From Faecalibacterium sp. I3-3-89 (GTDB taxonomy: Bacteria > Bacillota > Clostridia > Oscillospirales > Ruminococcaceae), in contig NZ_CP094468.1 of assembly GCF_023347275.1 (NCBI RefSeq), forward strand, positions 62,001-126,000: 64,000 nt of DNA. The letters run 5' to 3'. The notes beneath the pieces are model-generated. The model saw only the letters and a program-made list of their open reading frames with translations, ran no database searches and had not been told where the DNA came from. A program made the position numbers and the translations under genes. Position 1 is the first letter of the stretch, and the number at the start of each line of letters is the position of its first letter. Below are positions 25,437-33,713 of this stretch, one piece after another.

Positions 25437-25605
25437 ACACATGAGGCTGACCGTGCTTGTCATAGAGAATGCCTGTACAGAGCTTGTTGATATAACCTCT
25501 GTAATGTCGCAAAACCTGTTCAACTGCATCGGTGTCCCCGGCGCAGGCAGAACGAATCACCGAGAGCGGCAAAAAATCTCTGCTCGTGTGTTCATAGGAG
25601 TTCAT
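25430..25605 (-). pseudogene. Tn916 Orf8-like HTH protein, 3' truncated
   Basis: Starts MNSYEHTSRDFLPLSVIRSA and continues ACAGDTDAVEQVLRHYRGYI, the helix-turn-helix protein that follows the sigma factor in Tn916-type elements. The match ends at PHVCMD. The remaining residues are the antisense of the broken histidine kinase. The break shares a few bases (TCCATG) with the kinase, marking the junction at about 25430-25436. Confidence 0.75.
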
Positions 25606-25611
25606 TTACGC

Positions 25612-26043
25612 CTAACCTCCCTCCGGCAAGTGCGCCTTTAGCTTTTTTCGCAGCTCGTTCAGCGTTTTTGCCCGGTGCCGTTGAACAGCACTCCGGGACA
25701 TTCCCATGAGGTCGCCAATCTCGCCATCGCCCAGTTCCAGAACACAAAACAGAATCAGAATGCTTTGCTCTTGCTTTGGCAGAGCGGCAAACGCATTGGC
25801 AACAAGTTCATTGTCGATGTGCAGATCACAGCCGTAGGATGAAAATACAAATTCTTCACTTGGATAATGGTCTACACTCGTGAGCTGCCCCAGTTCTTCC
25901 AACGAAAGAACGCTGAATGACTTTTCACGGTCAAGCAGACGTTTCTTATTTCGGTGATAGTTCCGGGCCTCATTTCGCAGCACCGCTTTGCAGAACGCAT
26001 CGAATCGGTACTGTTCGCCATCGTTGCGAGGGATAGCTTCCAT
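25612..26043 (-). CDS. Sigma-70-like factor, Tn916 Orf7 type
   Basis: A 143-residue ECF-like sigma factor. Region 2-like residues are near the N-terminus (YRFDAFCKAVLRNEARNYHR) and region 4 HTH near the end (GEIGDLMGMSRSAVQRHRAK). Start at 26043 with GGGGGTG upstream; the frame extends further but without a start signal. In Tn916 such a factor controls excision and transfer genes. The downstream partner is broken, so its target system here is probably lost. Confidence 0.82.
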   Translation of the reverse strand: MEAIPRNDGEQYRFDAFCKAVLRNEARNYHRNKKRLLDREKSFSVLSLEELGQLTSVDHYPSEEFVFSSYGCDLHIDNELVANAFAALPKQEQSILILFCVLELGDGEIGDLMGMSRSAVQRHRAKTLNELRKKLKAHLPEGG

Positions 26044-26405
26044 CTTCTCACCCCCTTTCCGTGGGGATGTCGGGTGGATTTTTCCCTTTCCGCTAATATG
26101 ACACCCGAAACACCCGATTCTACCCGCTTTTTTGAAAATTTCCAAAAATATTTTTTGAAACAGGTAGATTTTCAGATGGCAATAGAAAAGCCCAGCAGAC
26201 CGAAAACGGCCAACCGGGCATAATGGCAGCACGAAACGCGCAGCAGCTACATCGTATAGTACATAGTAAAAGCCCTGCTGACCCTGTGCGGGAGCAAGGC
26301 TTTTTTTGACAGTTCAAAGCTAGGCGTTCGATAGAATATCAGGCGCATAGCGGCATCCTCCTAGTGGCCGCCATACGGACGATGAAACGCTTTGATAAGC
26401 AAAAA

Positions 26406-26487
26406 GAACCGGCGGCCTTGATTTTCTCAAAAGCCGCTGGTTCAAAATGAGCGCATAAAATTACCTGCTCAAACCAACGGCTTTTTT
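26406..26487 (+). promoter_or_regulatory. Attenuator-like three-segment RNA without a gene
   Basis: Segment 1 (26406-26416, GAACCGGCGGC) pairs with segment 2 (26433-26443). Segment 2 alternatively pairs with segment 3 (26472-26481), which is followed by TTTTTT. This is the layout of attenuators in front of Tn916-family resistance genes. No plus-strand gene follows, so it may be left over from a lost resistance gene. Confidence 0.5.
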
Positions 26488-26524
26488 ATTTCCCCTTAGT
26501 CGGGGCAGGTTCTCATCATATACT

Positions 26525-26577
26525 GAAAAAAAGAACCGATAATCACAAGTGAATTCACCTTGTGCATTACCGGCTCT
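26525..26577 (-). terminator. Terminator of the KTR gene
   Basis: A long imperfect hairpin (26532-26577) with an inner perfect ACAAGTGAATTCACCTTGT core. On the minus strand it is followed by a run of T. Confidence 0.7.
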
Positions 26578-26752
26578 GCGTCTGTGCGTCTGGCTCTTGG
26601 ATGATAGATAAATTTAGTTTTCTTACCGCAATCAGGGTTTCATGTTTGCATTTAGGACAATATAACGGAAAATTATCCAGTATTGTATCATTGCGAATTT
26701 TCAACCGCGTTTTGCTTCCACAAAAGGGACATAAAATCCATTCTATCTTCAT
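26567..26752 (-). CDS. Cysteine-rich KTR domain protein
   Basis: A 61-residue protein with two CxxC zinc knuckles: CPFCGSKTRLKIRND and YCPKCKHETLI. The KTR motif after the first knuckle defines this family, often found beside resistance genes in Tn916-type elements. The function is unknown. The start at 26752 is preferred because the upstream codons are not typical. Confidence 0.85.
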   Translation of the reverse strand: MKIEWILCPFCGSKTRLKIRNDTILDNFPLYCPKCKHETLIAVRKLNLSIIQEPDAQTQSR

Positions 26753-26823
26753 CTTATCTTCCTCTGTGCTTAGTTTTCTTCTTTTACTACCGTATAGCAA
26801 GCTGACGTTTTTTCTTCGCCTCT

Positions 26824-28200
26824 TTACATTTCCGAATTGGACATAACCTGTTTTTCAGCCATAGACAATTCCCGATGAAGGTGTAACGCCATAAATACAG
26901 TGATTACTACGGAAATCACATCTGCGATGGGTTGAGCATATAGGATTCCGTTCATTCCCCATACCATAGGCAGCAGCAAAATGACAGGAACAAAGCAGAC
27001 ACCTTGTCTACATGCTCCCAAAAAGAAACCTGCCGCACCTTTACCCAAGGCAAGGAACAAAGAGGAGTAAACCGTGTAGAAACCAAAAAGAATGAATGTG
27101 ATCCCATTTGCAAACAGTGATTTTTGACCCACTAAAATCATTTGAGTATCTCCCTTAGTAAATTGAGAGATAATCTGCATAGAAAAAACAGCCATCACCA
27201 AACCTACGACTAAGCAGAAACTTGTAGACCAAATGATTGAGGTTTTGATTGCTTCGCGCAAGCGATCAAACTTCTTTGCCCCATAGCTGAATCCAGCAAT
27301 AGGCTGGAACCCTTTCAGAAATCCAAAAACAACAAGAGTTCCCATAGAAGTAATTCGCGTAACCGCCCCCATACCTGCAATGACCGAATCGCCATAATTG
27401 CTGGACGCGCGGTTAATTAGCGCAATCGAAAGACTTGTCAGCAGTTGGAACACCAAAGTGGGAACTCCAATTTTTAAAATTTCCGCCATCATTTGCCTCG
27501 TAGGAGAAAACTCTTTTATGCTGAACGTAAATACGCTTTTTTTGCGAAGAACATAGGTGAGATAAACAAGCGTGGATACCATTTGCGAAATTGCTGTGGC
27601 GATTGCTGCACCTTCTACTCCCATGTCCAAAATATAAATGAAAAGAGGGTCTAATCCGATGTTCAATACGGCTCCCAATAGCAAGGCACACATGGTCGTT
27701 TTTGCTGCACCCTCGCTACTTACAATATTGTTCATTGTTACATTAAACACATTGAAAATACAGGACAGCACATAAATTCTTGCGTATGTCGAGGCATACG
27801 GCATAATTGTTTCCGTCGCTCCCACCATCACCAAAATTGGTTTAAGGAAAATCGTAGAAAGTAGAATGATAATAGCACCAATCAGAATACTGCTATACAG
27901 TGCGGTGCTTGCCACTTTATCGGCGGTATCTTTATCTCCGCGTCCTAATAGTCTTGACAGATAGGATGCGGCTCCGTTACCGAACATAAGACCTAAACCA
28001 ACCACAACTTGTCCCAACGGAAATACGATAGAAATAGCACCCATTTGACTTTTTCCCAAACCAGCCACAAAATAGGCATCCACCAGATTATAGAGTGCAT
28101 TGATCAACATCCCAATCATAATCGGTATGCCGAGAGCCATCAGAGCTTTGGGGATAGGCGCACTGCCCAAAAGCTCAAGTTTGTTGTTGCGTTCATTCAT
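26824..28200 (-). CDS. MATE-family multidrug efflux transporter
   Basis: A 458-residue, 12-helix transporter. Family features include PKALMALGIPIMIGMLINAL at the N-terminus and the internal duplication typical of MATE proteins (two NorM-like halves). It probably exports cationic drugs using Na+ or H+. Divergent from a PadR regulator 213 bp away; the promoter contains a PadR-type palindrome. It looks like accessory cargo of the conjugative element. Confidence 0.92.
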   Translation of the reverse strand: MNERNNKLELLGSAPIPKALMALGIPIMIGMLINALYNLVDAYFVAGLGKSQMGAISIVFPLGQVVVGLGLMFGNGAASYLSRLLGRGDKDTADKVASTALYSSILIGAIIILLSTIFLKPILVMVGATETIMPYASTYARIYVLSCIFNVFNVTMNNIVSSEGAAKTTMCALLLGAVLNIGLDPLFIYILDMGVEGAAIATAISQMVSTLVYLTYVLRKKSVFTFSIKEFSPTRQMMAEILKIGVPTLVFQLLTSLSIALINRASSNYGDSVIAGMGAVTRITSMGTLVVFGFLKGFQPIAGFSYGAKKFDRLREAIKTSIIWSTSFCLVVGLVMAVFSMQIISQFTKGDTQMILVGQKSLFANGITFILFGFYTVYSSLFLALGKGAAGFFLGACRQGVCFVPVILLLPMVWGMNGILYAQPIADVISVVITVFMALHLHRELSMAEKQVMSNSEM

Positions 28201-28272
28201 TGTTAAAACTCCTTTCGTCTCTTCAGGTATAATTTACAGTAGTGTAGGCCATAGTGCCGCACAGTATAAATA

Positions 28273-28359
28273 ATAGTACTATAATTTATAGTATATGTCA
28301 AGAGGTGAGGCAATTTATCTTGACAAAAAGTATAAAATACAATACTATATTTTATAGTG
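28273..28359. promoter_or_regulatory. Divergent MATE/PadR promoters with paired operators
   Basis: Both promoters are TTGACA-N17-TACTAT. Plus strand (padR): -35 at 28320-28325, -10 at 28343-28348. Minus strand (MATE): -35 at 28296-28301, -10 at 28273-28278. A perfect palindrome TACTATAA-T-TTATAGTA (28277-28293) overlaps the MATE -10/spacer. A near-copy TACTATA-TTT-TATAGTG (28343-28359) overlaps the padR -10. One repressor, probably PadR, should control both. Confidence 0.8.
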
Positions 28360-28412
28360 AATTTGACGGTGTTCTTTTATTCAGAAAACATAGCGAAAGG
28401 ACGTGATTCCAC

Positions 28413-28952
28413 ATGGCAACCATAGATTTAATTGTATTGGGAATATTGAAAAAGGAGCCAATGAGTGCCTACGATATTCAAAAGTTGGTAGAATATAGAA
28501 ACATATCCAAATGGGTAAAAATCAGCACTCCATCCATTTATAAAAAAGCCATTCAGTTAGAAGAAAAGGGGCTAATCCGAGGCGAAATCGTAAAAGAAGG
28601 GAAGATGCCAGAAAAAGTGATTTATTCCCTGACGGATGCCGGAGAAGCAGAATTTGAACGGCTCATGTTTGAGATTTCTGAAAAACCTATTAACATTTTT
28701 CTAGACTTCAACGCAGTTATTGTGAATTTGGATTCCTTGCCACCTGAAAAACAAAAATCGTGTATAGCAGAAATTGAGGAAAATATTAGTACCTTAAAAT
28801 CCTATCTGGAATATAATATACAGAAAAAAGAAAATGAACCCAGTATTCCCGCAACAGGTATGGCTGTTTTGCGTCAGCAGTATGTACTGGTGGAAGCAAT
28901 CCAAGCATGGATTGCTTTATTAAAAGAGAATCAAATAAATCCTTTAGAATAA
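28413..28952 (+). CDS. PadR-family transcriptional regulator
   Basis: A 179-residue protein with an N-terminal winged helix (IVLGILKKEPMSAYDIQKLV; SIYKKAIQLEEKGLI; IYSLTDAGEAEF) and a C-terminal Vir_act_alpha_C-like helical domain. It probably represses itself and the divergent MATE pump until a ligand binds. Start at 28413 with AAAGGA upstream. Confidence 0.87.
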   Translation: MATIDLIVLGILKKEPMSAYDIQKLVEYRNISKWVKISTPSIYKKAIQLEEKGLIRGEIVKEGKMPEKVIYSLTDAGEAEFERLMFEISEKPINIFLDFNAVIVNLDSLPPEKQKSCIAEIEENISTLKSYLEYNIQKKENEPSIPATGMAVLRQQYVLVEAIQAWIALLKENQINPLE

Positions 28953-29261
28953 AGACGAAAAAAAAATAGAGCAGTTTACCTAGAATTTAAGCTTTACTGT
29001 TACTCAAACAAGTGGCATTTTAACTCTCTACATATCGTTGGAATGAACTTCTGGATGCTGTATGTTATTTTGATCTTGGCAGGAAAGGAAGCGTTCGTGT
29101 TTATATTCTTGTGTTCGCTTTGACAACTACTGCAAAGGATTATGTATAATCAAGTGAATGATAGTAGTATCAAAATATGAATTATAAAATGTAGACAGAA
29201 CGGATATAGCAACATTTCGCCAATCGCTCATGAACTATAAAATGTATATGGGTGATGCAGA
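28953..29261. repeat. Intergenic region with 17-bp direct repeats
   Basis: ATGAAYTATAAAATGTA occurs at 29177-29193 and 29230-29246, one mismatch, 53 bp apart, directly upstream of the XRE gene. The repeats could be operators of that regulator. Nothing else is recognised in this 309-bp gap. Confidence 0.45.
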
Positions 29262-29630
29262 ATGGCGAAAATTGAGGACTGTCCCGGCTTTGAAACGTTC
29301 GGAGCGGATGTCAAGGCAGCTCGAAAGGCAAAACAACTTTCCCGCAGTGCGCTGGCTGACATGATACATTGTGACAGCCGGTATCTTGCGAACATCGAAA
29401 ACGAAGGCACGCTGCCCAGCCTGCCGGTGGTGATTCAGCTGATAAAAATATGTGGTCTGCCCGTGGAGCGGTACTTCAACCCGGAACTCATGCGGGAAGA
29501 AAGTGCGGAACGTCAGCGAGTCAGCCACAAGCTGCAGCTTTGCCCGGAAGAATACTTACCCATCGTAGAAGGTGCCATTGACGGTGCCTTACGAATCCAT
29601 GAACAGGAAAAAGAGCCCGTGTGTGTCTGA
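29262..29630 (+). CDS. XRE-family HTH regulator
   Basis: A 122-residue protein. The HTH reads VKAARKAKQLSRSALADMIH, then CDSRYLANIENEG. The C-terminal part is of unknown function. It lies before mobC/mobA and ends at a terminator, so it probably regulates the mobilization genes or itself. The start ATG has only a weak ribosome site. Confidence 0.82.
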   Translation: MAKIEDCPGFETFGADVKAARKAKQLSRSALADMIHCDSRYLANIENEGTLPSLPVVIQLIKICGLPVERYFNPELMREESAERQRVSHKLQLCPEEYLPIVEGAIDGALRIHEQEKEPVCV

Positions 29631-29650
29631 TTGTCATGCACGGTCATTGA

Positions 29651-29680
29651 GAGGATGCAAAAGCGTCCTCTTATTTTTTT
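29651..29680 (+). terminator. Rho-independent terminator
   Basis: GAGGATGC-aaaa-GCGTCCTC stem followed by a T-rich tract separates the XRE gene from the mob genes. Confidence 0.8.
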
Positions 29681-29775
29681 GCATTTTGCGGGCAAAACGG
29701 GGGTGTTGTGGTGTCATAGTAGTGGGGAAAGGTAACGTAGCAAGCATAGGGAGTGTAGCCACTCCCGGCAAAAAT

Positions 29776-29803
29776 GCTTGCTGGGGAGTACCCCAGACCC
29801 CCA
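29776..29803 (+). other. Candidate oriT of the conjugative element
   Basis: CTTGCTGGGG-agta-CCCCAGACCC forms a 6-bp hairpin followed by ACCC, 18 bp upstream of mobC. It is the same motif, in the same orientation to mobC, as the candidate oriTs of IME-B and the Tn4451-like element. Confidence 0.6.
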
Positions 29804-29820
29804 AGAAACGAGGTGAAACT

Positions 29821-30150
29821 ATGACGAACCGAACCCGAAAAATTGTCCTGCGGGTTCCCGTGACGCCGGAGGAACAGGAACTTATTCGGCAGAAGATGGC
29901 TCTGCTACACACACGGAATTTTTCTGCCTACGCCCGGAAGATGCTGATAGATGGTTATGTTGTCCACATCGACACCACCGACATCCGGGCGCAGACCGCC
30001 GAATTGCAGAAGATTGGTGTCAACGTCAATCAGATCGCACGGCGGCTGAACAGCATGGGGCCGCTGTACACACAAGATGTTGCGGACATCAAAGGAGCGC
30101 TGGCACAGATATGGCAGTTACAAAGATACATCCTATCAAGTCAACGCTGA
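29821..30150 (+). CDS. mobC: MobC-like relaxosome protein
   Basis: A 109-residue ribbon-helix-helix protein: IVLRVPVTPEEQELIRQKM, then the MobC signature IGVNVNQIARRLNSMG. Start at 29821 after CGAGGTGAAACT. The relaxase start lies 40 bp inside its 3' end. It should bind oriT and load the relaxase. Confidence 0.85.
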   Translation: MTNRTRKIVLRVPVTPEEQELIRQKMALLHTRNFSAYARKMLIDGYVVHIDTTDIRAQTAELQKIGVNVNQIARRLNSMGPLYTQDVADIKGALAQIWQLQRYILSSQR

Positions 30151-31439
30151 AAAAGGCACTGGACTACATCGAGAATCCAGCCAAGACGGATGAAAAAATG
30201 CTGGTGTCCTCCTTTGCCTGCTCCTATGAAACCGCCGACATCGAATTTGAACTGCTGCTATCACAAGCCATGCAGAAAGGCAACAATCTGGCCCACCACC
30301 TGATACAGTCTTTTGCGCCGGGCGAAACCACGCCGGAGCAGGCCCACGAGATTGGCCGGCAGCTTGCAGATGAAGTCCTGCAAGGCAAATACCCGTATGT
30401 GCTGACCACGCATATTGACAAGGGGCACATCCATAACCACGTCATCTTTTGTGCCGTGGACATGGTGAACCAACGAAAGTATGTTTCCAACCGACAGAGT
30501 TATGCCTACATCCGGCGCACAAGCGACCGGCTGTGCAAGGAACATGGTCTGTCTGTGGTGATGCCCGGTCAAGACCGGGGCAAAAGCTATGCCGAGTGGG
30601 ATGCACACCGCAAGGGCACGAGCTGGAAGGCGAAGCTGAAAATCGCCATAGATGCAGCCATCCCGCAGGCCAAGGATTTTGACGATTTTCTGCGGCTCCT
30701 GCAGGAGCAGGGCTACGAGGTCAAGCGTGGCAAGTATGTTTCGTTCCGCGCGCCCGGACAGGAACGGTTCACCCGCTGCAAAACGCTGGGTGAAACCTAC
30801 GCCGAGGAAGCTATCACCGAGCGCATCAAAGGGCGGTTTGCGGAGCGGAAGCCCAAAGAAAACCGCAAAATTTCGCTGCGGATTGATTTGGAGAACAGCA
30901 TCAAGGCCCAGCAGTCCGCAAGGTATGAGAAGTGGGCAAAACTCCACAATCTGAAACAGGCTGCCCGGACGCTGAACTTCCTGACGGAGCATAAAATTGA
31001 TAGTTACCCGGATTTGGAAAGCCGGGTGGCCAAGATCACCGCCGCCAACACCGAGGCTGCCGCTGCGCTGAAAGCAGCCGAACGCCGGCTTGCAGAAATG
31101 GCCGTACTGATAAAGGATGTCACCACCTGTAAGGAACTGCGCCCACTGGTGCAGGAATATCAGCGGGCCGCTGATAAAAAGCAGTTCCGGCGCAAGCACG
31201 AAGGTGCTCTGATTCTCTACGAAGCGGCGGCCAAGGCACTGAAAAATCAGGGCCTCCAAAAGCTGCCCGATCTCTACGCCCTGAAAGCCGAGTATAAGCA
31301 GCTGGCCAAGCAGAAAGACCAGTTGCAGCGGCAGTACGTCGAAGCCAAACGCCAGATGCAGGAGTATGGTATCATCAAGCAGAATGTGGATGGCATCCTG
31401 CGGACAACACCGGGAAAGGAGCAGATGCAGGAACGGTAA
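30111..31439 (+). CDS. MOBP-type relaxase of the conjugative element
   Basis: A 442-residue relaxase. The N-terminal region (HPIKSTLKKALDYIENPAKT) and catalytic motif THIDKGHIHNHVIF (three His) match Tn1549-type relaxases. The C-terminal region is a coiled coil. It overlaps mobC by 40 bp. It is distinct in sequence from the two MobA proteins at 21058-22620 and 54309-55844. Confidence 0.88.
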   Translation: MAVTKIHPIKSTLKKALDYIENPAKTDEKMLVSSFACSYETADIEFELLLSQAMQKGNNLAHHLIQSFAPGETTPEQAHEIGRQLADEVLQGKYPYVLTTHIDKGHIHNHVIFCAVDMVNQRKYVSNRQSYAYIRRTSDRLCKEHGLSVVMPGQDRGKSYAEWDAHRKGTSWKAKLKIAIDAAIPQAKDFDDFLRLLQEQGYEVKRGKYVSFRAPGQERFTRCKTLGETYAEEAITERIKGRFAERKPKENRKISLRIDLENSIKAQQSARYEKWAKLHNLKQAARTLNFLTEHKIDSYPDLESRVAKITAANTEAAAALKAAERRLAEMAVLIKDVTTCKELRPLVQEYQRAADKKQFRRKHEGALILYEAAAKALKNQGLQKLPDLYALKAEYKQLAKQKDQLQRQYVEAKRQMQEYGIIKQNVDGILRTTPGKEQMQER

Positions 31440-31550
31440 ATTTGCACAAAATATTGGTTGGATTTTTGAACTACAAACGCTTAGACTGGGTGGCGTTTCC
31501 ACCCGAAATCATGTAAAATAGAACCAGACAACGAAAGCGAGGAACCCTCT

Positions 31551-32447
31551 ATGGCAGAAGTGAAAGACAATAGCTCTATCCAGCTTTTTGAAGATCAGAA
31601 AATCCGTACTGCATGGGATGCAGAAAAGGAAGAATGGTATTTTTCAATTATTGATGTTATTTCTGTTTTAACTGGAACAGCAAATCCACGGCGATATTGG
31701 AGCGACCTTAAGCGTAAGCTGAAAGCTGAGGGGGCAAATGAGTTGTACGAAAAAATCGTACAACTGAAAATGTTGTCCTCTGATGGAAAACGGTACAAGA
31801 CAGATGTCGCCAACACCGAACAGCTTTTGCGTATCATCCAGTCCATCCCGTCCCCGAAAGCTGAACCGTTCAAAGCATGGCTGGCAATGGTGGGTAAGGA
31901 ACGCATTGAGGAAACCATTGACCCGGAGCAGGCCATTGACCGTGCGCTTGATACCTATTTGAAAAAAGGCTACTCCGAAGAATGGATTCACCAGCGGCTT
32001 TTGGCAATCCGTATCCGAAACGAACTGACGGATGAATGGAAGAAGCGCGGAGTACAAAAGGGCAAGGAGTACGCCATCCTGACCGATGAAATCTCCCGCG
32101 CATGGTCCGGCATGACCACGGGGCAGTACAAGCGGCTGAAAGGTCTGACAAAAGAAAATCTCCGGGACAACATGACCGATTTGGAACTTGTGCTGACCAT
32201 GCTGGCGGAAGCATCTACCACGGATATTTCCAAGACTGCAAAGCCGCAGACCTTTGAAGAAAACAAGCAGGTTGCTAAACGCGGCGGCAAAGTGGCCGGC
32301 ATTGCGCGGCAGGCTCTTGAAGCGGAAACCGGCAAGCCCGTTATCACAGAAAAGAATGCGTTTGACTTCCAGCAGCTTGTGACCGACATTGTAGAAGATG
32401 CCGCCGAACTGCCAGAAAATCCCACCGAGAAAAAAGATAAAGACTGA
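31551..32447 (+). CDS. BRO-N domain protein, DinD-like
   Basis: A 298-residue protein starting with a BRO-N-type domain (IQLFEDQKIRTAWDAEKEEW; YFSIIDVISVLT; YWSDLKRKLKAEG) seen in phage antirepressors and DinD. The C-terminal part includes EISRAWSGMTTGQYKRLKGL and KRGGKVAGIARQALE. The function is unknown; such proteins are often mobile-element regulators or DNA-damage responsive. GAGGAA precedes the ATG. A terminator follows directly. Confidence 0.82.
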   Translation: MAEVKDNSSIQLFEDQKIRTAWDAEKEEWYFSIIDVISVLTGTANPRRYWSDLKRKLKAEGANELYEKIVQLKMLSSDGKRYKTDVANTEQLLRIIQSIPSPKAEPFKAWLAMVGKERIEETIDPEQAIDRALDTYLKKGYSEEWIHQRLLAIRIRNELTDEWKKRGVQKGKEYAILTDEISRAWSGMTTGQYKRLKGLTKENLRDNMTDLELVLTMLAEASTTDISKTAKPQTFEENKQVAKRGGKVAGIARQALEAETGKPVITEKNAFDFQQLVTDIVEDAAELPENPTEKKDKD

Positions 32448-32456
32448 TACATGAAA

Positions 32457-32498
32457 ATAGCCGGACACAGCAGCCACAAGGCCACCGTGTCCGGCTAT
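32457..32498 (+). terminator. Terminator after the BRO-domain gene
   Basis: ATAGCCGGACAC pairs perfectly with GTGTCCGGCTAT across an 18-nt loop, followed by TTTC. It can work in both directions. Confidence 0.75.
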
Positions 32499-32508
32499 TT
32501 CTGTGTTG

Positions 32509-32549
32509 ACAATGGCACATTACTTTCACTGAAAATAATGTGCCATTGT
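32509..32549. repeat. 14-bp perfect inverted repeat
   Basis: ACAATGGCACATTA (32509-32522) and its exact complement (32536-32549) are separated by 13 nt, 11 bp after the terminator and before the TTRAP gene end. It could be a terminator for the leftward operon or a small insertion scar. Confidence 0.6.
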
Positions 32550-32562
32550 TAAGCTGGCGGTA

Positions 32563-32763
32563 TTATTCACCTGTAAAATCAAACCTCTGTCCGTCAAAGT
32601 CAGCATCGGTCATGTGCTCCAACTTTGCAATGGTGCCGTTTGCCAGCCGCCGCATTTCCGTGTCCATGTCCGGCAGGGCGGTCAGCATCCGCGCCATCGT
32701 TCGGCGGCGGTCAGAGGTGTGGTACATACAGATCAAATTTTCTTCTTCCACGCTGAAATTCAT
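32563..32763 (-). CDS. TTRAP-family transposon-transfer assisting protein
   Basis: A 66-residue protein, MNFSVEEENLICMY then TMARMLTALPDMDTEMRRLA and TIAKLEHMTDADFDGQ. This matches my memory of the putative transposon-transfer assisting family found in Firmicutes conjugative elements; its biochemical role is unknown. It has GGAGG 7 nt before the ATG and is the last gene of the leftward operon. Confidence 0.78.
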   Translation of the reverse strand: MNFSVEEENLICMYHTSDRRRTMARMLTALPDMDTEMRRLANGTIAKLEHMTDADFDGQRFDFTGE

Positions 32764-32765
32764 GG

Positions 32766-33710
32766 TCAGACCTCCATTTCATGTTGTTTGCTGCGGGCCG
32801 CTGCCTTTTTCGGGCTGGCGGCCTGTTTTGTTTCGGAAAGCTGCTTGCGGACGGAAGCACGGGGCTTGCGGATGCCCCTGTCCCGGTTCTCCTTTTTGTC
32901 AACCAGCGCATAGATGCCGAAACGGTCTTTCACGCTGGAAAGGTGCATGGATTTGTACGGCAGCATGGCAAGCAGCTGGTCCGTGTCCCGGCTGGATGCC
33001 AGTTTGGTAAAATAGGGCGATACCTCCACCATAAAATGATTCTTGTCCGGGCTGTTGGGAGCAGCCAGCCGTTTCATGTCTGCCGCAATGCGCTGGGCCT
33101 CGGCCTCAATCAGCCCGGTGTGCAGTTCCGCAAGATGTTCTTTGAAATCACCGGGCCGTGCCGGTTCCCGGCTGCGCTGCTCCTGCCGGATGGCCGCTTG
33201 CAGAAGTTCCGGGTCACGGGGCTGCATTTCATACCGCACGAACTCCCCGAAATATTTGTCCGGGCGGCTGTCGAAATGCTTTTTCGGGCCAATCTCCCGC
33301 ATCCCGCTTTCGTAGATCAGACGATTGGCACCCACGGGCAGGGCGACTTCCCGGATGTGCTGGAAGTGCTGCTGATAGTCCAGTTCATACAGATTGCCTT
33401 GCACGGTTCCGTTGGCCGCGCCGGTCAGCTCCACCGCATAGGCAAGAATCCTGTCATGGGTCTGTTCGCCGCAGAATTTCCATGTGTTGTAGGCTTGCGT
33501 GTCTTTGAGCAGCACGTCCCGTTCCCGGAAGCAGAATGTTCCAGAAGGCCGGGACAGCCACAACAGCAGCTTATCTTCCGGCTGGTCGCTGCGGGCGGCC
33601 TCCCGCAGCATCTTGATGTCATAGGCAAAATCGCTCTGATAGTATGCGGTGTTCTGGTGCATAATGGCTTCCAGCGCAGCGATCACATCCATATTTTCAA
33701 ATTTTTGCAC
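32766..33710 (-). CDS. Conjugative-element hypothetical protein
   Basis: A 314-residue soluble protein starting at GTG 33710, with GGAGG 8 nt upstream. It begins MQKFENMDVIAALEAIMHQN and ends in a basic Lys/Ala-rich tail resembling DNA-binding tails. I do not recognise a named domain. It sits 3 bp after the stop of the ArdC/YodL gene and 2 bp before TTRAP, so it is co-transcribed with the transfer operon. Confidence 0.7.
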   Translation of the reverse strand: MQKFENMDVIAALEAIMHQNTAYYQSDFAYDIKMLREAARSDQPEDKLLLWLSRPSGTFCFRERDVLLKDTQAYNTWKFCGEQTHDRILAYAVELTGAANGTVQGNLYELDYQQHFQHIREVALPVGANRLIYESGMREIGPKKHFDSRPDKYFGEFVRYEMQPRDPELLQAAIRQEQRSREPARPGDFKEHLAELHTGLIEAEAQRIAADMKRLAAPNSPDKNHFMVEVSPYFTKLASSRDTDQLLAMLPYKSMHLSSVKDRFGIYALVDKKENRDRGIRKPRASVRKQLSETKQAASPKKAAARSKQHEMEV

Positions 33711-33713
33711 GGC

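Noticed and set aside
30261..31502. 413-codon minus-strand frame
   Set aside because: Antisense to the relaxase of the conjugative fragment, whose catalytic His motif is clear.
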